DNA of 24,369 bases from JBHAEC01 sp041855385 (lineage in GTDB: Bacteria > Bacillota > Negativicutes > Veillonellales > Veillonellaceae). The notes beneath the pieces are model-generated. The model had not been told where the DNA came from and searched no databases. It saw only the letters and a program-made list of their open reading frames with translations. Positions 13,719-20,922 of this stretch are shown piece by piece. Where the stretch lies: the NCBI GenBank assembly GCA_041855385.1, contig JBHAEC010000020.1, positions 1-24,369 of the forward strand, written 5' to 3'. How positions within the stretch are numbered: the first letter of the stretch is position 1; each line of letters begins with the position of its first letter. The translations under genes were made by a program, and so were the position numbers.

Positions 13719-14660
13719 TTGTTTAAAACAGATATCTGCGACTTATTGGGAATTGAATATCCTATCTTACAAGGTGGGATGGCTTGGCTCGGCACTTCAG
13801 AACTTGCGGCGGCAGTCTCTGAGGGAGGCGGCTTAGGCATTATCGGGGCAGGACATATGCCACCCGATATATTTCGTAAGGAAATTTTAAAAGTTAAAGA
13901 GAGAACAAACAAACCCTTCGGCTGTAATATCATGCTCATGTCTCCCTATGTTAAAGAAGTCATGGAGGTAGTGGTAGAAGAACGCGTACCTGTGGTTACT
14001 ACCGGTGCGGGCAACCCGGGGGAATATGTTCCGCGTTTGAAGGAAATCGGGACGAAGGTAATCCCGGTTGTAGCTTCCGTTCTTTTGGCGAAGCGATTGG
14101 AACGAAGTGGTATTGATGCTATTATCGCAGAGGGAACGGAGTCCGGTGGACATGTGGGAGAGATTTCTACTATGGCATTGGTTCCGCAAGTGGTTGATGC
14201 CGTAGAGGTTCCTGTTATTGCGGCGGGAGGTATCGGTGATGGTCGTGGCATAGTAGCGGCGTTGGCCCTGGGTGCAAAGGGCATCCAAATGGGGACGCGA
14301 TTTGTTCTTTCGGAAGAATGTATCGCTCATGTGAATTATAAAGAAGCAGTTTTGAAAGCTAAAGACAGAAGTACAGTGGTAACGGGTATTTCTACCGGTC
14401 ATCCGGTGCGTAGCTTGACGAATAACCTGACTCGTGAATTCCTCACTCTGGAATATGGCGGTGCCGATGCGGAAACGCTGGATAAATTAGGTGCAGGAGC
14501 GTTGCGCAAGGCGGCGATTGAGGGAGATGTGAAATACGGATCGGTTATGATTGGGCAAATTGCCGGCATGATGCAGGATATCAAGCCCTGTGCGGCCATA
14601 CTTCGAGATATTATGGAAGATGCACAGCGCGTGTTGAAATGCCTTGATACCTATAAATAA
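13719..14660 (+). CDS. fabK: Enoyl-ACP reductase II (FMN-dependent)
   Basis: FabK (313 residues) reduces trans-2-enoyl-ACP using NAD(P)H and FMN, the last step of each elongation cycle, replacing FabI in this operon. It has LLGIEYPILQGGMAWLG, NKPFGCNIMLMSPY, TTGAGNPGEY, the catalytic-region histidine H145 in ESGGHVGE, and the FMN phosphate loop AAGGIGDGRG with GAKGIQMGTRF. The start is TTG at 13719, eight bases after AAGGAGG; no in-frame ATG fits the family N-terminus. It begins 13 bases after fabH. A second FabK-like gene lies at 4664-5629 and a more distant relative at 16749-17702. Confidence 0.95.
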   Translation: MFKTDICDLLGIEYPILQGGMAWLGTSELAAAVSEGGGLGIIGAGHMPPDIFRKEILKVKERTNKPFGCNIMLMSPYVKEVMEVVVEERVPVVTTGAGNPGEYVPRLKEIGTKVIPVVASVLLAKRLERSGIDAIIAEGTESGGHVGEISTMALVPQVVDAVEVPVIAAGGIGDGRGIVAALALGAKGIQMGTRFVLSEECIAHVNYKEAVLKAKDRSTVVTGISTGHPVRSLTNNLTREFLTLEYGGADAETLDKLGAGALRKAAIEGDVKYGSVMIGQIAGMMQDIKPCAAILRDIMEDAQRVLKCLDTYK

Positions 14661-14722
14661 TGTAATGTATCAGGTGAGAAAGTTTTTCTTTTATCATAGA
14701 ATTCGTAAACAGAGGTGAGATA

Positions 14723-15664
14723 ATGAAAACTGCGTTTGTCTTTCCCGGACAAGGATCACAAAAAGTAGGAATGATGCAAGATCTGTACAATATGTATCCT
14801 ATTGTCAAGCAAGTGTTCGAAGAAGCTGATGAAGCATTGGGGTATTCTATTTCCAAATTGTGTTTTGAAGGCCCTGATACCGAGTTGGTGAAGACGGCTA
14901 ATACACAGCCTGCCATTTTGACAGCCAGCGTGGCCTGTTATGAAGTGCTAAAGCAACAGGGATATACGCCTCAAATTGTGGGCGGTCATAGCTTAGGTGA
15001 GTACAGTGCGCTTGTAGCAGCCGGCTCTCTTCGCTTTATTGATGCGGTACGCCTGGTACATAAGCGAGGACAGTATATGCAAGAAGCAGTCCCCCTGGGA
15101 GAAGGTGGAATGGCGGCGATATTGTCTTTAGCTCGTGATAAGGTAGTGGAAATTTGTGATGCTGTCAGTGCTGAAGTGGGTCCTGTACAAGCGGTAAACT
15201 TCAATTGTCCGGGACAAATTGTAATCGCAGGAGCACAAAAAGCCGTAGAGGTGGCAGCGGATCGAATGAAAGAAGCAGGTGCAAAGAGAGCTGTAATGTT
15301 ACCTGTGAGCGCACCTTTCCACAGTACTTTGATGGAACCTGCGGCAGTGAAGCTAAAAGAGGAACTGGATGGGGTTACCGTAAATGATGCAAACATCCCT
15401 GTAGTAGCGAATATTCACGGAAAAATTTTGACAGAGGCAGGGGAAATTAAGGAATCATTGGTTCGTCAAGCGGCTAATCCGGTATTATGGGAAGACTGTG
15501 TTGCTACCATGGTTGATTTTGGCGCCACTGTTTTTGTAGAAGTAGGTCCGGGAAAAGTGTTGACCGGATTTACTAAGAAAATTAACAAGGACATGCTTTT
15601 GGAGAATGTAGAAGATTTGGCGTCTTTGGAAAAAACGCTTGACTTTTTTAAGGGGGCTAAATAA
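14723..15664 (+). CDS. fabD: Malonyl-CoA:ACP transacylase
   Basis: FabD (313 residues) loads malonyl groups from CoA onto ACP. The nucleophile S90 is in GHSLGEYSAL, and the catalytic H200 in SAPFHSTLM. FPGQGSQKVGM at residues 6-16 (oxyanion hole glutamine) and GPGKVLTGF near the C-terminus complete the pattern. AGAGGTGA precedes the ATG. A gap of 62 bases from fabK contains no clear promoter. fabG begins one base after its stop codon. Confidence 0.97.
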   Translation: MKTAFVFPGQGSQKVGMMQDLYNMYPIVKQVFEEADEALGYSISKLCFEGPDTELVKTANTQPAILTASVACYEVLKQQGYTPQIVGGHSLGEYSALVAAGSLRFIDAVRLVHKRGQYMQEAVPLGEGGMAAILSLARDKVVEICDAVSAEVGPVQAVNFNCPGQIVIAGAQKAVEVAADRMKEAGAKRAVMLPVSAPFHSTLMEPAAVKLKEELDGVTVNDANIPVVANIHGKILTEAGEIKESLVRQAANPVLWEDCVATMVDFGATVFVEVGPGKVLTGFTKKINKDMLLENVEDLASLEKTLDFFKGAK

Positions 15665-15665
15665 T

Positions 15666-16409
15666 ATGCAATTGAAAGATAAAGTAGCATTAATCACAGG
15701 TGCTTCTCGCGGAATAGGCCGTGCTATTGCTGTAGAAATGGCTAAAGAGGGCGCAAAATTGGTATTGAACTATATTGGAAGCGAAGAACCGGCAAATGAG
15801 ACATTAGATCTCGTAAAAGCGGTAGGCGGAGAAGCGATTTTGGTTCGTGGAGACGTGTCCAGTGCAGAAGATGTAGAAGCAATGGTTAAAGAAGGCCATA
15901 ACACATTCGGCCGTATAGATATTTTGGTGAATAACGCAGGCGTCACTCGTGATGGCCTACTTATGCGCATGAAAGAAGAGGATTGGGATTTTGTACTGGA
16001 TGTTAATCTGAAAGGGACCTTCTTGGTGACAAAAGAAGTATCTCGAATTATGATGAAACAACGGACAGGTCGCATTATTAACATCGCTTCCGTTTCCGGG
16101 GTAATGGGAAATGTTGGACAGGCCAATTACAGTGCCTCTAAGGCAGGTGTTATAGGCTTCACCAAAACATGTGCAAAAGAATTTGCATCCCGCGGTATTG
16201 CGGTTAATGCAATTGCGCCGGGATTTGTAAATACAGCGATGACCGAAGAGTTGCCGGCAGCGATTAAGGAAGGAATGAAGACGCAAATTCCTCTCGGCCG
16301 TATGGGCGAAGCGGAGGAAATTGCTCATGCTGTTGTATTCCTTGCATCTGATGCAGCGAGCTATATTACCGGACAAATCATCAATGTTGATGGCGGTTTG
16401 GTAATGTAA
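15666..16409 (+). CDS. fabG: 3-oxoacyl-ACP reductase
   Basis: FabG (247 residues) is the NADPH-dependent short-chain dehydrogenase of the elongation cycle. It carries the nucleotide loop TGASRGIGRAIA, NNAGVTRD, and the catalytic set S142, Y155 and K159 (SVSG...YSASKAG). The end GQIINVDGGLVM matches the family. The ATG at 15666 is chosen because it starts the typical QLKDKVALITGASRG sequence and lies ten bases after AAGGGGG in the end of fabD; the frame is open upstream to 15639 but inside fabD. Confidence 0.97.
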   Translation: MQLKDKVALITGASRGIGRAIAVEMAKEGAKLVLNYIGSEEPANETLDLVKAVGGEAILVRGDVSSAEDVEAMVKEGHNTFGRIDILVNNAGVTRDGLLMRMKEEDWDFVLDVNLKGTFLVTKEVSRIMMKQRTGRIINIASVSGVMGNVGQANYSASKAGVIGFTKTCAKEFASRGIAVNAIAPGFVNTAMTEELPAAIKEGMKTQIPLGRMGEAEEIAHAVVFLASDAASYITGQIINVDGGLVM

Positions 16410-16428
16410 AATATATTGAACTCCAATG

Positions 16429-16439
16429 AAAGGAGGTGA
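16429..16439 (+). promoter_or_regulatory. Exceptionally strong ribosome-binding site of acpP
   Basis: AAAGGAGGTGA is an uninterrupted 11-base complement of the 3' end of bacterial 16S rRNA, nine bases (from GGAGG) before the acpP ATG. No other gene in the operon has such a match, which fits the need for a large molar excess of ACP. Confidence 0.85.
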
Positions 16440-16445
16440 CCCCCA

Positions 16446-16682
16446 ATGACCACATTTGACAAAGTAAAGGCTATTGTTGTAGAACAATTAAGCGTTGACG
16501 AAGCAGAAGTTACTATTGACTCTACTTTTATTGACGACTTAGGCGCAGACTCCTTGGATATCGTTGAATTGATCATGGCTTTTGAAGAAGAGTTCAACGT
16601 TGAAATTCCGGATGATGTTGCTGAAAAAATTAAGACAGTAAAAGATACAGTAGAGTACATTGATGCTGCGAAAGAAGCGTAA
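16446..16682 (+). CDS. acpP: Acyl carrier protein
   Basis: A 78-residue, strongly acidic carrier protein. The 4'-phosphopantetheine attachment serine is S36 in the motif DLGADSLDIVEL. The four-helix pattern and the length are standard. All other enzymes of the operon act on acyl chains attached to it. It is translated from a near-perfect ribosome-binding site and followed by a GC-rich hairpin (16694-16718) that could protect the upstream mRNA or reduce read-through. Confidence 0.98.
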   Translation: MTTFDKVKAIVVEQLSVDEAEVTIDSTFIDDLGADSLDIVELIMAFEEEFNVEIPDDVAEKIKTVKDTVEYIDAAKEA

Positions 16683-16693
16683 GATGATATCGG

Positions 16694-16718
16694 CAGAGAG
16701 CGGGCTTTCCGCTCTCTG
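16694..16718 (+). terminator. Hairpin after acpP, possible partial terminator or mRNA stabiliser
   Basis: CAGAGAGCGG (16694-16703) pairs perfectly with CCGCTCTCTG (16709-16718) around a five-base loop. The following sequence (GCTGAATCTCTTTG) is only moderately T-rich, so full termination is unlikely. Position directly after acpP suggests a role in keeping acpP mRNA above the downstream genes. Confidence 0.5.
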
Positions 16719-16748
16719 GCTGAATCTCTTTGATTGGAGGAAACTATA

Positions 16749-17702
16749 GTGAAGCTTCCGGAATTACGGATTGGTAATTTAGTGGCCAAAGTGCCGATTA
16801 TTCAAGGTGGTATGGCAATTCGCTTGTCGACGGCTCGCTTAGCGTCAGCTGTAGCTAATGAAGGCGGAATCGGATTAATTGCCGCTTCCGGCATGCCCTT
16901 TGAGGAATTAAGACAGGAAATCCGTTTAGCGAGGAAATTATCACCTACGGGGATTATTGGTATAAATGCCATGGTAGCGGCTACGCAATTTGCGGGGTTG
17001 GTACGGACGGCCATTGAAGAAGGTATTGATTTAGTAGTTGCAGGTGCAGGATTTTCACGAGATATGTTTGCTATGGGCCGTGAATCGGGAACGCCTATTG
17101 TACCGATTGTATCGTCTGCAAAATTGGCAAAAATATCAGAAGGCCTAGGTGCGGCAGCTGTTGTGGTTGAAGGAATGGAAGCGGGTGGACACTTAGGAAC
17201 AAATCGATCGTCCAGAGAAATTGTTCCGGAGGTGCGAGCAGCGGTAAAAATTCCTGTTATCGGAGCAGGTGGTGTACTGGAGGGCAAGGACATTGTAGAG
17301 ATGTTTAAGCTGGGCGCAAACGGCGTGCAAATGGGGACGAGATTTGCAGCCAGTGTGGAATGTAATGCGTCTGATGAATTAAAGAAAATGTACTTGCGAG
17401 CACATAATCCAGAAGATGTGGTATTGATCGATAGTCCGGTGGGACTACCGGGACAGGCATTGCGCAATCGTTTTGCTGAGTCGATTCTTAATGATACGGT
17501 ACCACGACCTACGAAGTGTGATAACTGTCTAAAACACTGTTCTCGCAGATTCTGTTTGATTCGTTCTCTTTCGAGAGCACAACAGGGAGATGTAGAAACA
17601 GGACTTCTTTTCTCAGGGAATAATATCCGCCGTGTAGATGAAATTTTACCGGTTAAGGAAATTTTTGCTCGTTTAAAGAAGCAGGTAGAAGAGATTAACT
17701 AG
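16749..17702 (+). CDS. NMO/FabK-superfamily flavoprotein with a four-cysteine cluster (possible FabX-like enzyme)
   Basis: A 317-residue TIM-barrel flavoprotein of the nitronate monooxygenase family. It keeps the FMN-binding and catalytic-region features (IIQGGMAIRL, VAGAGFSRD, EAGGHLG with H148, GAGGVLEGKD, GANGVQMGTRF) but differs from the two FabK proteins in its C-terminal third, which contains C257, C260, C264 and C269 (CDNCLKHCSRRFC). Such a cluster is absent from FabK and suggests an iron-sulfur or zinc site. Helicobacter pylori FabX, also once annotated as a nitronate monooxygenase, is an FMN and Fe-S dehydrogenase/isomerase that makes unsaturated fatty acids; the operon position fits a similar role, but this is inference. 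The GTG at 16749 follows GGAGG by eight bases; TTG 16734 overlaps that site. Confidence 0.85.
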   Translation: MKLPELRIGNLVAKVPIIQGGMAIRLSTARLASAVANEGGIGLIAASGMPFEELRQEIRLARKLSPTGIIGINAMVAATQFAGLVRTAIEEGIDLVVAGAGFSRDMFAMGRESGTPIVPIVSSAKLAKISEGLGAAAVVVEGMEAGGHLGTNRSSREIVPEVRAAVKIPVIGAGGVLEGKDIVEMFKLGANGVQMGTRFAASVECNASDELKKMYLRAHNPEDVVLIDSPVGLPGQALRNRFAESILNDTVPRPTKCDNCLKHCSRRFCLIRSLSRAQQGDVETGLLFSGNNIRRVDEILPVKEIFARLKKQVEEIN

Positions 17703-17725
17703 TTCATGTACAAGAGGTGAAACAG

Positions 17726-18970
17726 TTGGAAAAGCGAGTTGTAGTTACCGGTATAGGAGCAGTAACGCCAGTTGGCTGCGGAAAAGAAGCATTTTGGGAA
17801 GCCTTGTTGGCTGGAAAGTCTGGCATAAGTCGTATCAGCCGTTTTGATGCAAGTGAGTATGCAACGCAAATTGCGGGAGAAATTAAAGATTTTGATGTAG
17901 CGCAATACGGCGTAGACAAAAAAGAAGCTCGCCGTATGGATCGTTCCAGTCAATTTGCACTGGCTGCAGCAAAGTTGGCTGTTGATGATTCCGGCTTGAA
18001 TTTGGAAGAAGAAAACCGTGACCGTATTGGGACTATCGTTGGAAGCGGCATTGGCGGTATGGAAACCTTGCATGATCTCTATGAGGGATTGTTTGATAAG
18101 GGTCCGAATCGCGTTAGTCCCTTTGTGGTGCCTATGATGATTGGTAATATGGCGGCAGGTAGAGTATCCATTCAGTTTGGCTTGTATGGCCCCTGCTCCT
18201 GTGTAGTTACAGCTTGTGCCAGCGGAACCAATGCCGTAGGAGATGCGTTTAGAGTAATTCAGCGCGGAGATGCGGACGTTATGGTAGCCGGAGGCTGTGA
18301 AGCCGCTGTATCCCCGGGTGCGGTGGCAGGATTTGCAGCAATGAAAGCCATGTCTACACGTAATGATGACCCTGAACACGCTTCTCGTCCTTTTGATGCG
18401 GAGCGGGATGGATTTGTTATGGGTGAAGGTGCCGGCATTCTTATTCTTGAAGAATTGGAGCATGCGAAAAAACGCGGAGCTCATATTTATGCTGAAATTG
18501 TCGGCTATGGTAGCAATGCGGATGCGTATCATATCACGGCACCGGCTCCGGAAGGCGAAAAAGCACAGGTTTGTATGGCCTTGGCTTTGGCAGATGCGGG
18601 AGTTAAACCTGAGGAAGTTGATTATATCAATGCACATGGGACATCTACCGGACTGAATGATAAAAATGAAACTATGGCTATAAAAGCTTTGTTTGGCGAT
18701 CATGCAAAGAAGATTGCCGTTAATTCTACAAAGTCCATGACAGGGCATCTGCTTGGTGCGGCTGGAGCTATTGAAGCCATTGTTTTAGCCTTGTCTATTG
18801 AAAATGGTAAAGTACATCCAACGATTAACTTAACTCATCCTGATCCTGAGTTGGACTTGGATTATGTAGCTGAGGGAGCCAGAGAATTGCCTGTGAAATA
18901 TGCATTATCCAACTCTTTCGGCTTTGGCGGACATAATGCAACCTTGCTGTTCCGTCGTTATGAAGACTAG
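17726..18970 (+). CDS. fabF: 3-oxoacyl-ACP synthase II (KAS II)
   Basis: FabF (414 residues) is the condensing enzyme of chain elongation. The Cys-His-His triad is visible: C164 in TACASGTNAV, H304 in AHGTSTGLND and H341 in MTGHLLGAAG. SNSFGFGGHNATL near the C-terminus is conserved. The TTG at 17726 gives the family N-terminus EKRVVVTGIGAVTPVG and lies six bases after AGAGGTGA; an in-frame GTG at 17717 overlaps that ribosome-binding site and is less likely. The stop codon overlaps the rnc start by one base. Confidence 0.96.
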   Translation: MEKRVVVTGIGAVTPVGCGKEAFWEALLAGKSGISRISRFDASEYATQIAGEIKDFDVAQYGVDKKEARRMDRSSQFALAAAKLAVDDSGLNLEEENRDRIGTIVGSGIGGMETLHDLYEGLFDKGPNRVSPFVVPMMIGNMAAGRVSIQFGLYGPCSCVVTACASGTNAVGDAFRVIQRGDADVMVAGGCEAAVSPGAVAGFAAMKAMSTRNDDPEHASRPFDAERDGFVMGEGAGILILEELEHAKKRGAHIYAEIVGYGSNADAYHITAPAPEGEKAQVCMALALADAGVKPEEVDYINAHGTSTGLNDKNETMAIKALFGDHAKKIAVNSTKSMTGHLLGAAGAIEAIVLALSIENGKVHPTINLTHPDPELDLDYVAEGARELPVKYALSNSFGFGGHNATLLFRRYED

Positions 18971-19707
18971 TGAGAAGAAAATATACTAGCCAACCTGCGC
19001 AAGTCCGCATAGATTCTTTATGTGGGCTTGCTCGTCTTTTATCTTTGCCTATTAAAAATATACAGTTATTGGATCAGGCATTAACGCATACATCCTATGC
19101 AAATGAGCATAGGCAGGCAAAGGTTGTTCACAACGAGAGATTGGAATTTTTGGGCGATGCCATCTTGGACCTGGTTGTCGGGGAGTACCTGTTTAAAACC
19201 TATCCCCATATGCCGGAAGGAGAATTAACAAAGGCCAGGGCGAGCATTGTTTGCGAAGAAACTTTGTCAGCATGCAGTAAAGCTATTGGATTGGGAAAAT
19301 ACCTTCTTTTGGGGAAAGGTGAAAAAGCTTCGGGCGGAGCTGAGAGGGCCTCTATTTTAGCGGATGCCTTTGAGGCACTTCTAGGGGCTATATATATAGA
19401 TTGTTCTTATGAAGTGGTAGAGTCATTTGTGCTATCTCAATTACAGGGGGCACTAATAGCGGTGGATGAAGGAACGTTTGAGCAGGATTATAAAACCTTA
19501 TTGCAGGAATTTGTGCAGCGCAAGGGTGAACAAGATATTAGGTATGAACTTCTTGCTTCTATGGGTCCCGATCATAATAAAATATTTACTATGGTGGCAT
19601 GCATTAACGGCGTGTATTATGAGTCGGGCGTAGGTAAGAGCAAAAAAGAAGCCGAGCAACAGGCCGCAAAGCTGACCTTGGATAAGATAAGAAACAGGAC
19701 TACATAA
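18970..19707 (+). CDS. rnc: Ribonuclease III
   Basis: A 245-residue endonuclease that cleaves double-stranded RNA, including rRNA precursors. The catalytic domain has QALTHTSYANEH, the signature HNERLEFLGDAILDLVVGEYL with E59 and D63, and ADAFEALLGAIYID with D132 and E135. A double-stranded RNA-binding domain follows (about 170-243, DYKTLLQEFVQRKG...GVGKSKKEAEQQAAKLTL). The GTG start overlaps the fabF stop (TAGTG), with only a weak ribosome-binding site, implying coupling. As the last gene before the terminator at 19706-19752, its expression follows lipid-synthesis control. It could in principle cut the operon's own hairpins. Confidence 0.95.
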   Translation: MRRKYTSQPAQVRIDSLCGLARLLSLPIKNIQLLDQALTHTSYANEHRQAKVVHNERLEFLGDAILDLVVGEYLFKTYPHMPEGELTKARASIVCEETLSACSKAIGLGKYLLLGKGEKASGGAERASILADAFEALLGAIYIDCSYEVVESFVLSQLQGALIAVDEGTFEQDYKTLLQEFVQRKGEQDIRYELLASMGPDHNKIFTMVACINGVYYESGVGKSKKEAEQQAAKLTLDKIRNRTT

Positions 19708-19752
19708 AAATGAAGTGAGGCTTGAAGTGCATTCAGGTTTCACTTCATTTTT
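19706..19752 (+). terminator. Rho-independent terminator at the end of the fab operon
   Basis: A 13-bp perfect stem (AAAAATGAAGTGA at 19706-19718, TCACTTCATTTTT at 19740-19752) continues inward for eight more pairs including G-U pairs, with a GTGCA loop. The T run forms the end of the 3' arm. It starts inside the rnc stop codon. Confidence 0.75.
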
Positions 19753-19786
19753 ATTGAAAACGGTTGCGGATAAAGGGAGAATTGTT

Positions 19787-19819
19787 ATGGATCGGGAGAT
19801 GTCTTATGAAGATAAATAA
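19787..19819 (+). CDS. Possible ten-codon leader ORF overlapping the radical SAM gene
   Basis: ATG at 19787 follows AAAGGGAGA (19772-19780) at good spacing and encodes MDREMSYEDK before a TAA at 19817-19819. The stop lies 11 bases beyond the radical SAM start (19806) in another frame, and the radical SAM ribosome-binding site CGGGAG is inside this ORF. This could be a coupling leader or chance; no promoter is evident nearby. Confidence 0.25.
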   Translation: MDREMSYEDK

Positions 19820-20873
19820 GGATAAGAAAAAAAGGGGGCTCATCCCTATTTTTATTCCTCACTACGGATGCCCTCACATTTGTGTATTTTGCAATCAACG
19901 TCGTATCGGAGGCGTAGATACAGTTCCGACAGCAACAAAAATAGATGAGATGATCAGAGAATTTACGGAAACAGACCTGTCGCGTCAGTGGGAGGTTGCC
20001 TTTTATGGAGGGAGTTTTACGGCTATTCCTAAGGAGCATCAGCTGGAATTATTGGAGCCTGCTCGCATGGCAAAGCAAGAGGGGCGTATTTCCCATATTC
20101 GTTGCTCCACACGGCCTGATGCAATAGAAAAAACGTGGATAGAAGAGTTAAAAGCACGAGGACTGGACTGTATAGAACTGGGAGTCCAGTCCATGAATAA
20201 CAGAGTACTTGAAAAGGCTAAGAGGGGGCACACAAAAAAAGATGTATATGAAGCAGTAGCGACCCTTCGGAATTTACATATGAAAATCGGACTTCAACTC
20301 ATGCCCGGATTGCCGGGAGAGAACATCAAAGAGCTGGTGGAAACTGCTGTTGAAGTCGGAAACCTCCATCCTGACTTTGTTAGGATTTATCCGGTTATTG
20401 TCATTGAAGAAACGGAACTGGCAAAGTGGTATGAGAGAGGGCTATATACACCGCAAACAGAAGAAGAGGCAGTTACGGTAGCGACTTTTTTAAAGACTTA
20501 TTGGGAAAGAAAGGGAATTACAGTTATTCGGACGGGACTTCAGGCCACAGAAGAGCTTGATACAGGTACTTCTATACTGGCAGGCCCTTATGCTCCTTCT
20601 ATGGGTGAAATGGTTGTTAATTATCAGGTATTAAATCGATTGTATTCCGTTTTGAAAGCACTTAAACATTGTAAAGAGAAAAAATGTATTCATATTCTTT
20701 ATTCAAGATCCGATACTTCAAAGGTTAGAGGGGTAGGAAACAGAAATAAAAAGCTAGTGGAGTCTTTCTGGGGGAAGACGATCTTTTGGAAGGAATGTAA
20801 TGAAATTCCCATTGGTCAAGTTCATTTATTGTGGGGAAGAAGTCGGTTTATATTACCTGTCGAAAAGGGATAG
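19806..20873 (+). CDS. Elp3-like radical SAM protein
   Basis: A 355-residue radical SAM enzyme with the cluster motif CPHICVFC (C22, C26, C29; CX3CX2C) right after FIPHYGC. AFYGGSFTAI, IRCSTRPDAI, LDCIELGVQSM and GLQLMPGLPGE give the TIM-barrel pattern of the Elp3/MiaB-like group. It lacks the C-terminal acetyltransferase domain of full Elp3. Genes of this type lie between rnc and smc in many Firmicutes, with no proven function that I know; tRNA modification is a reasonable guess. The ATG at 19806 follows GGGAG by seven bases; the frame is open upstream to a TTG at 19764. Separated from rnc by a terminator. Confidence 0.9.
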   Translation: MKINKDKKKRGLIPIFIPHYGCPHICVFCNQRRIGGVDTVPTATKIDEMIREFTETDLSRQWEVAFYGGSFTAIPKEHQLELLEPARMAKQEGRISHIRCSTRPDAIEKTWIEELKARGLDCIELGVQSMNNRVLEKAKRGHTKKDVYEAVATLRNLHMKIGLQLMPGLPGENIKELVETAVEVGNLHPDFVRIYPVIVIEETELAKWYERGLYTPQTEEEAVTVATFLKTYWERKGITVIRTGLQATEELDTGTSILAGPYAPSMGEMVVNYQVLNRLYSVLKALKHCKEKKCIHILYSRSDTSKVRGVGNRNKKLVESFWGKTIFWKECNEIPIGQVHLLWGRSRFILPVEKG

Positions 20874-20878
20874 TATGA

Positions 20879-20884
20879 TATAAT
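20879..20884 (+). promoter_or_regulatory. Possible -10 element upstream of smc
   Basis: TATAAT lies 38 bases before the smc GTG, but the -35 position (CCTGTC near 20856) is poor, so the promoter is uncertain; smc may rely on transcription from upstream. Confidence 0.35.
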
Positions 20885-20922
20885 AAAAGATACATGTATT
20901 TATTAATTAGAAGGTGTAAACG

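Noticed and set aside
16802..17467. A 221-codon minus-strand frame opposite the NMO-like gene
   Set aside because: Serine/proline/threonine-rich translation with no motif, opposite a gene with clear FMN-binding motifs; a shadow.
17699..18748. A 349-codon open frame on the minus strand opposite fabF
   Set aside because: It lies wholly against fabF, which has its full catalytic triad, and its translation resembles no protein family; a codon-bias shadow.
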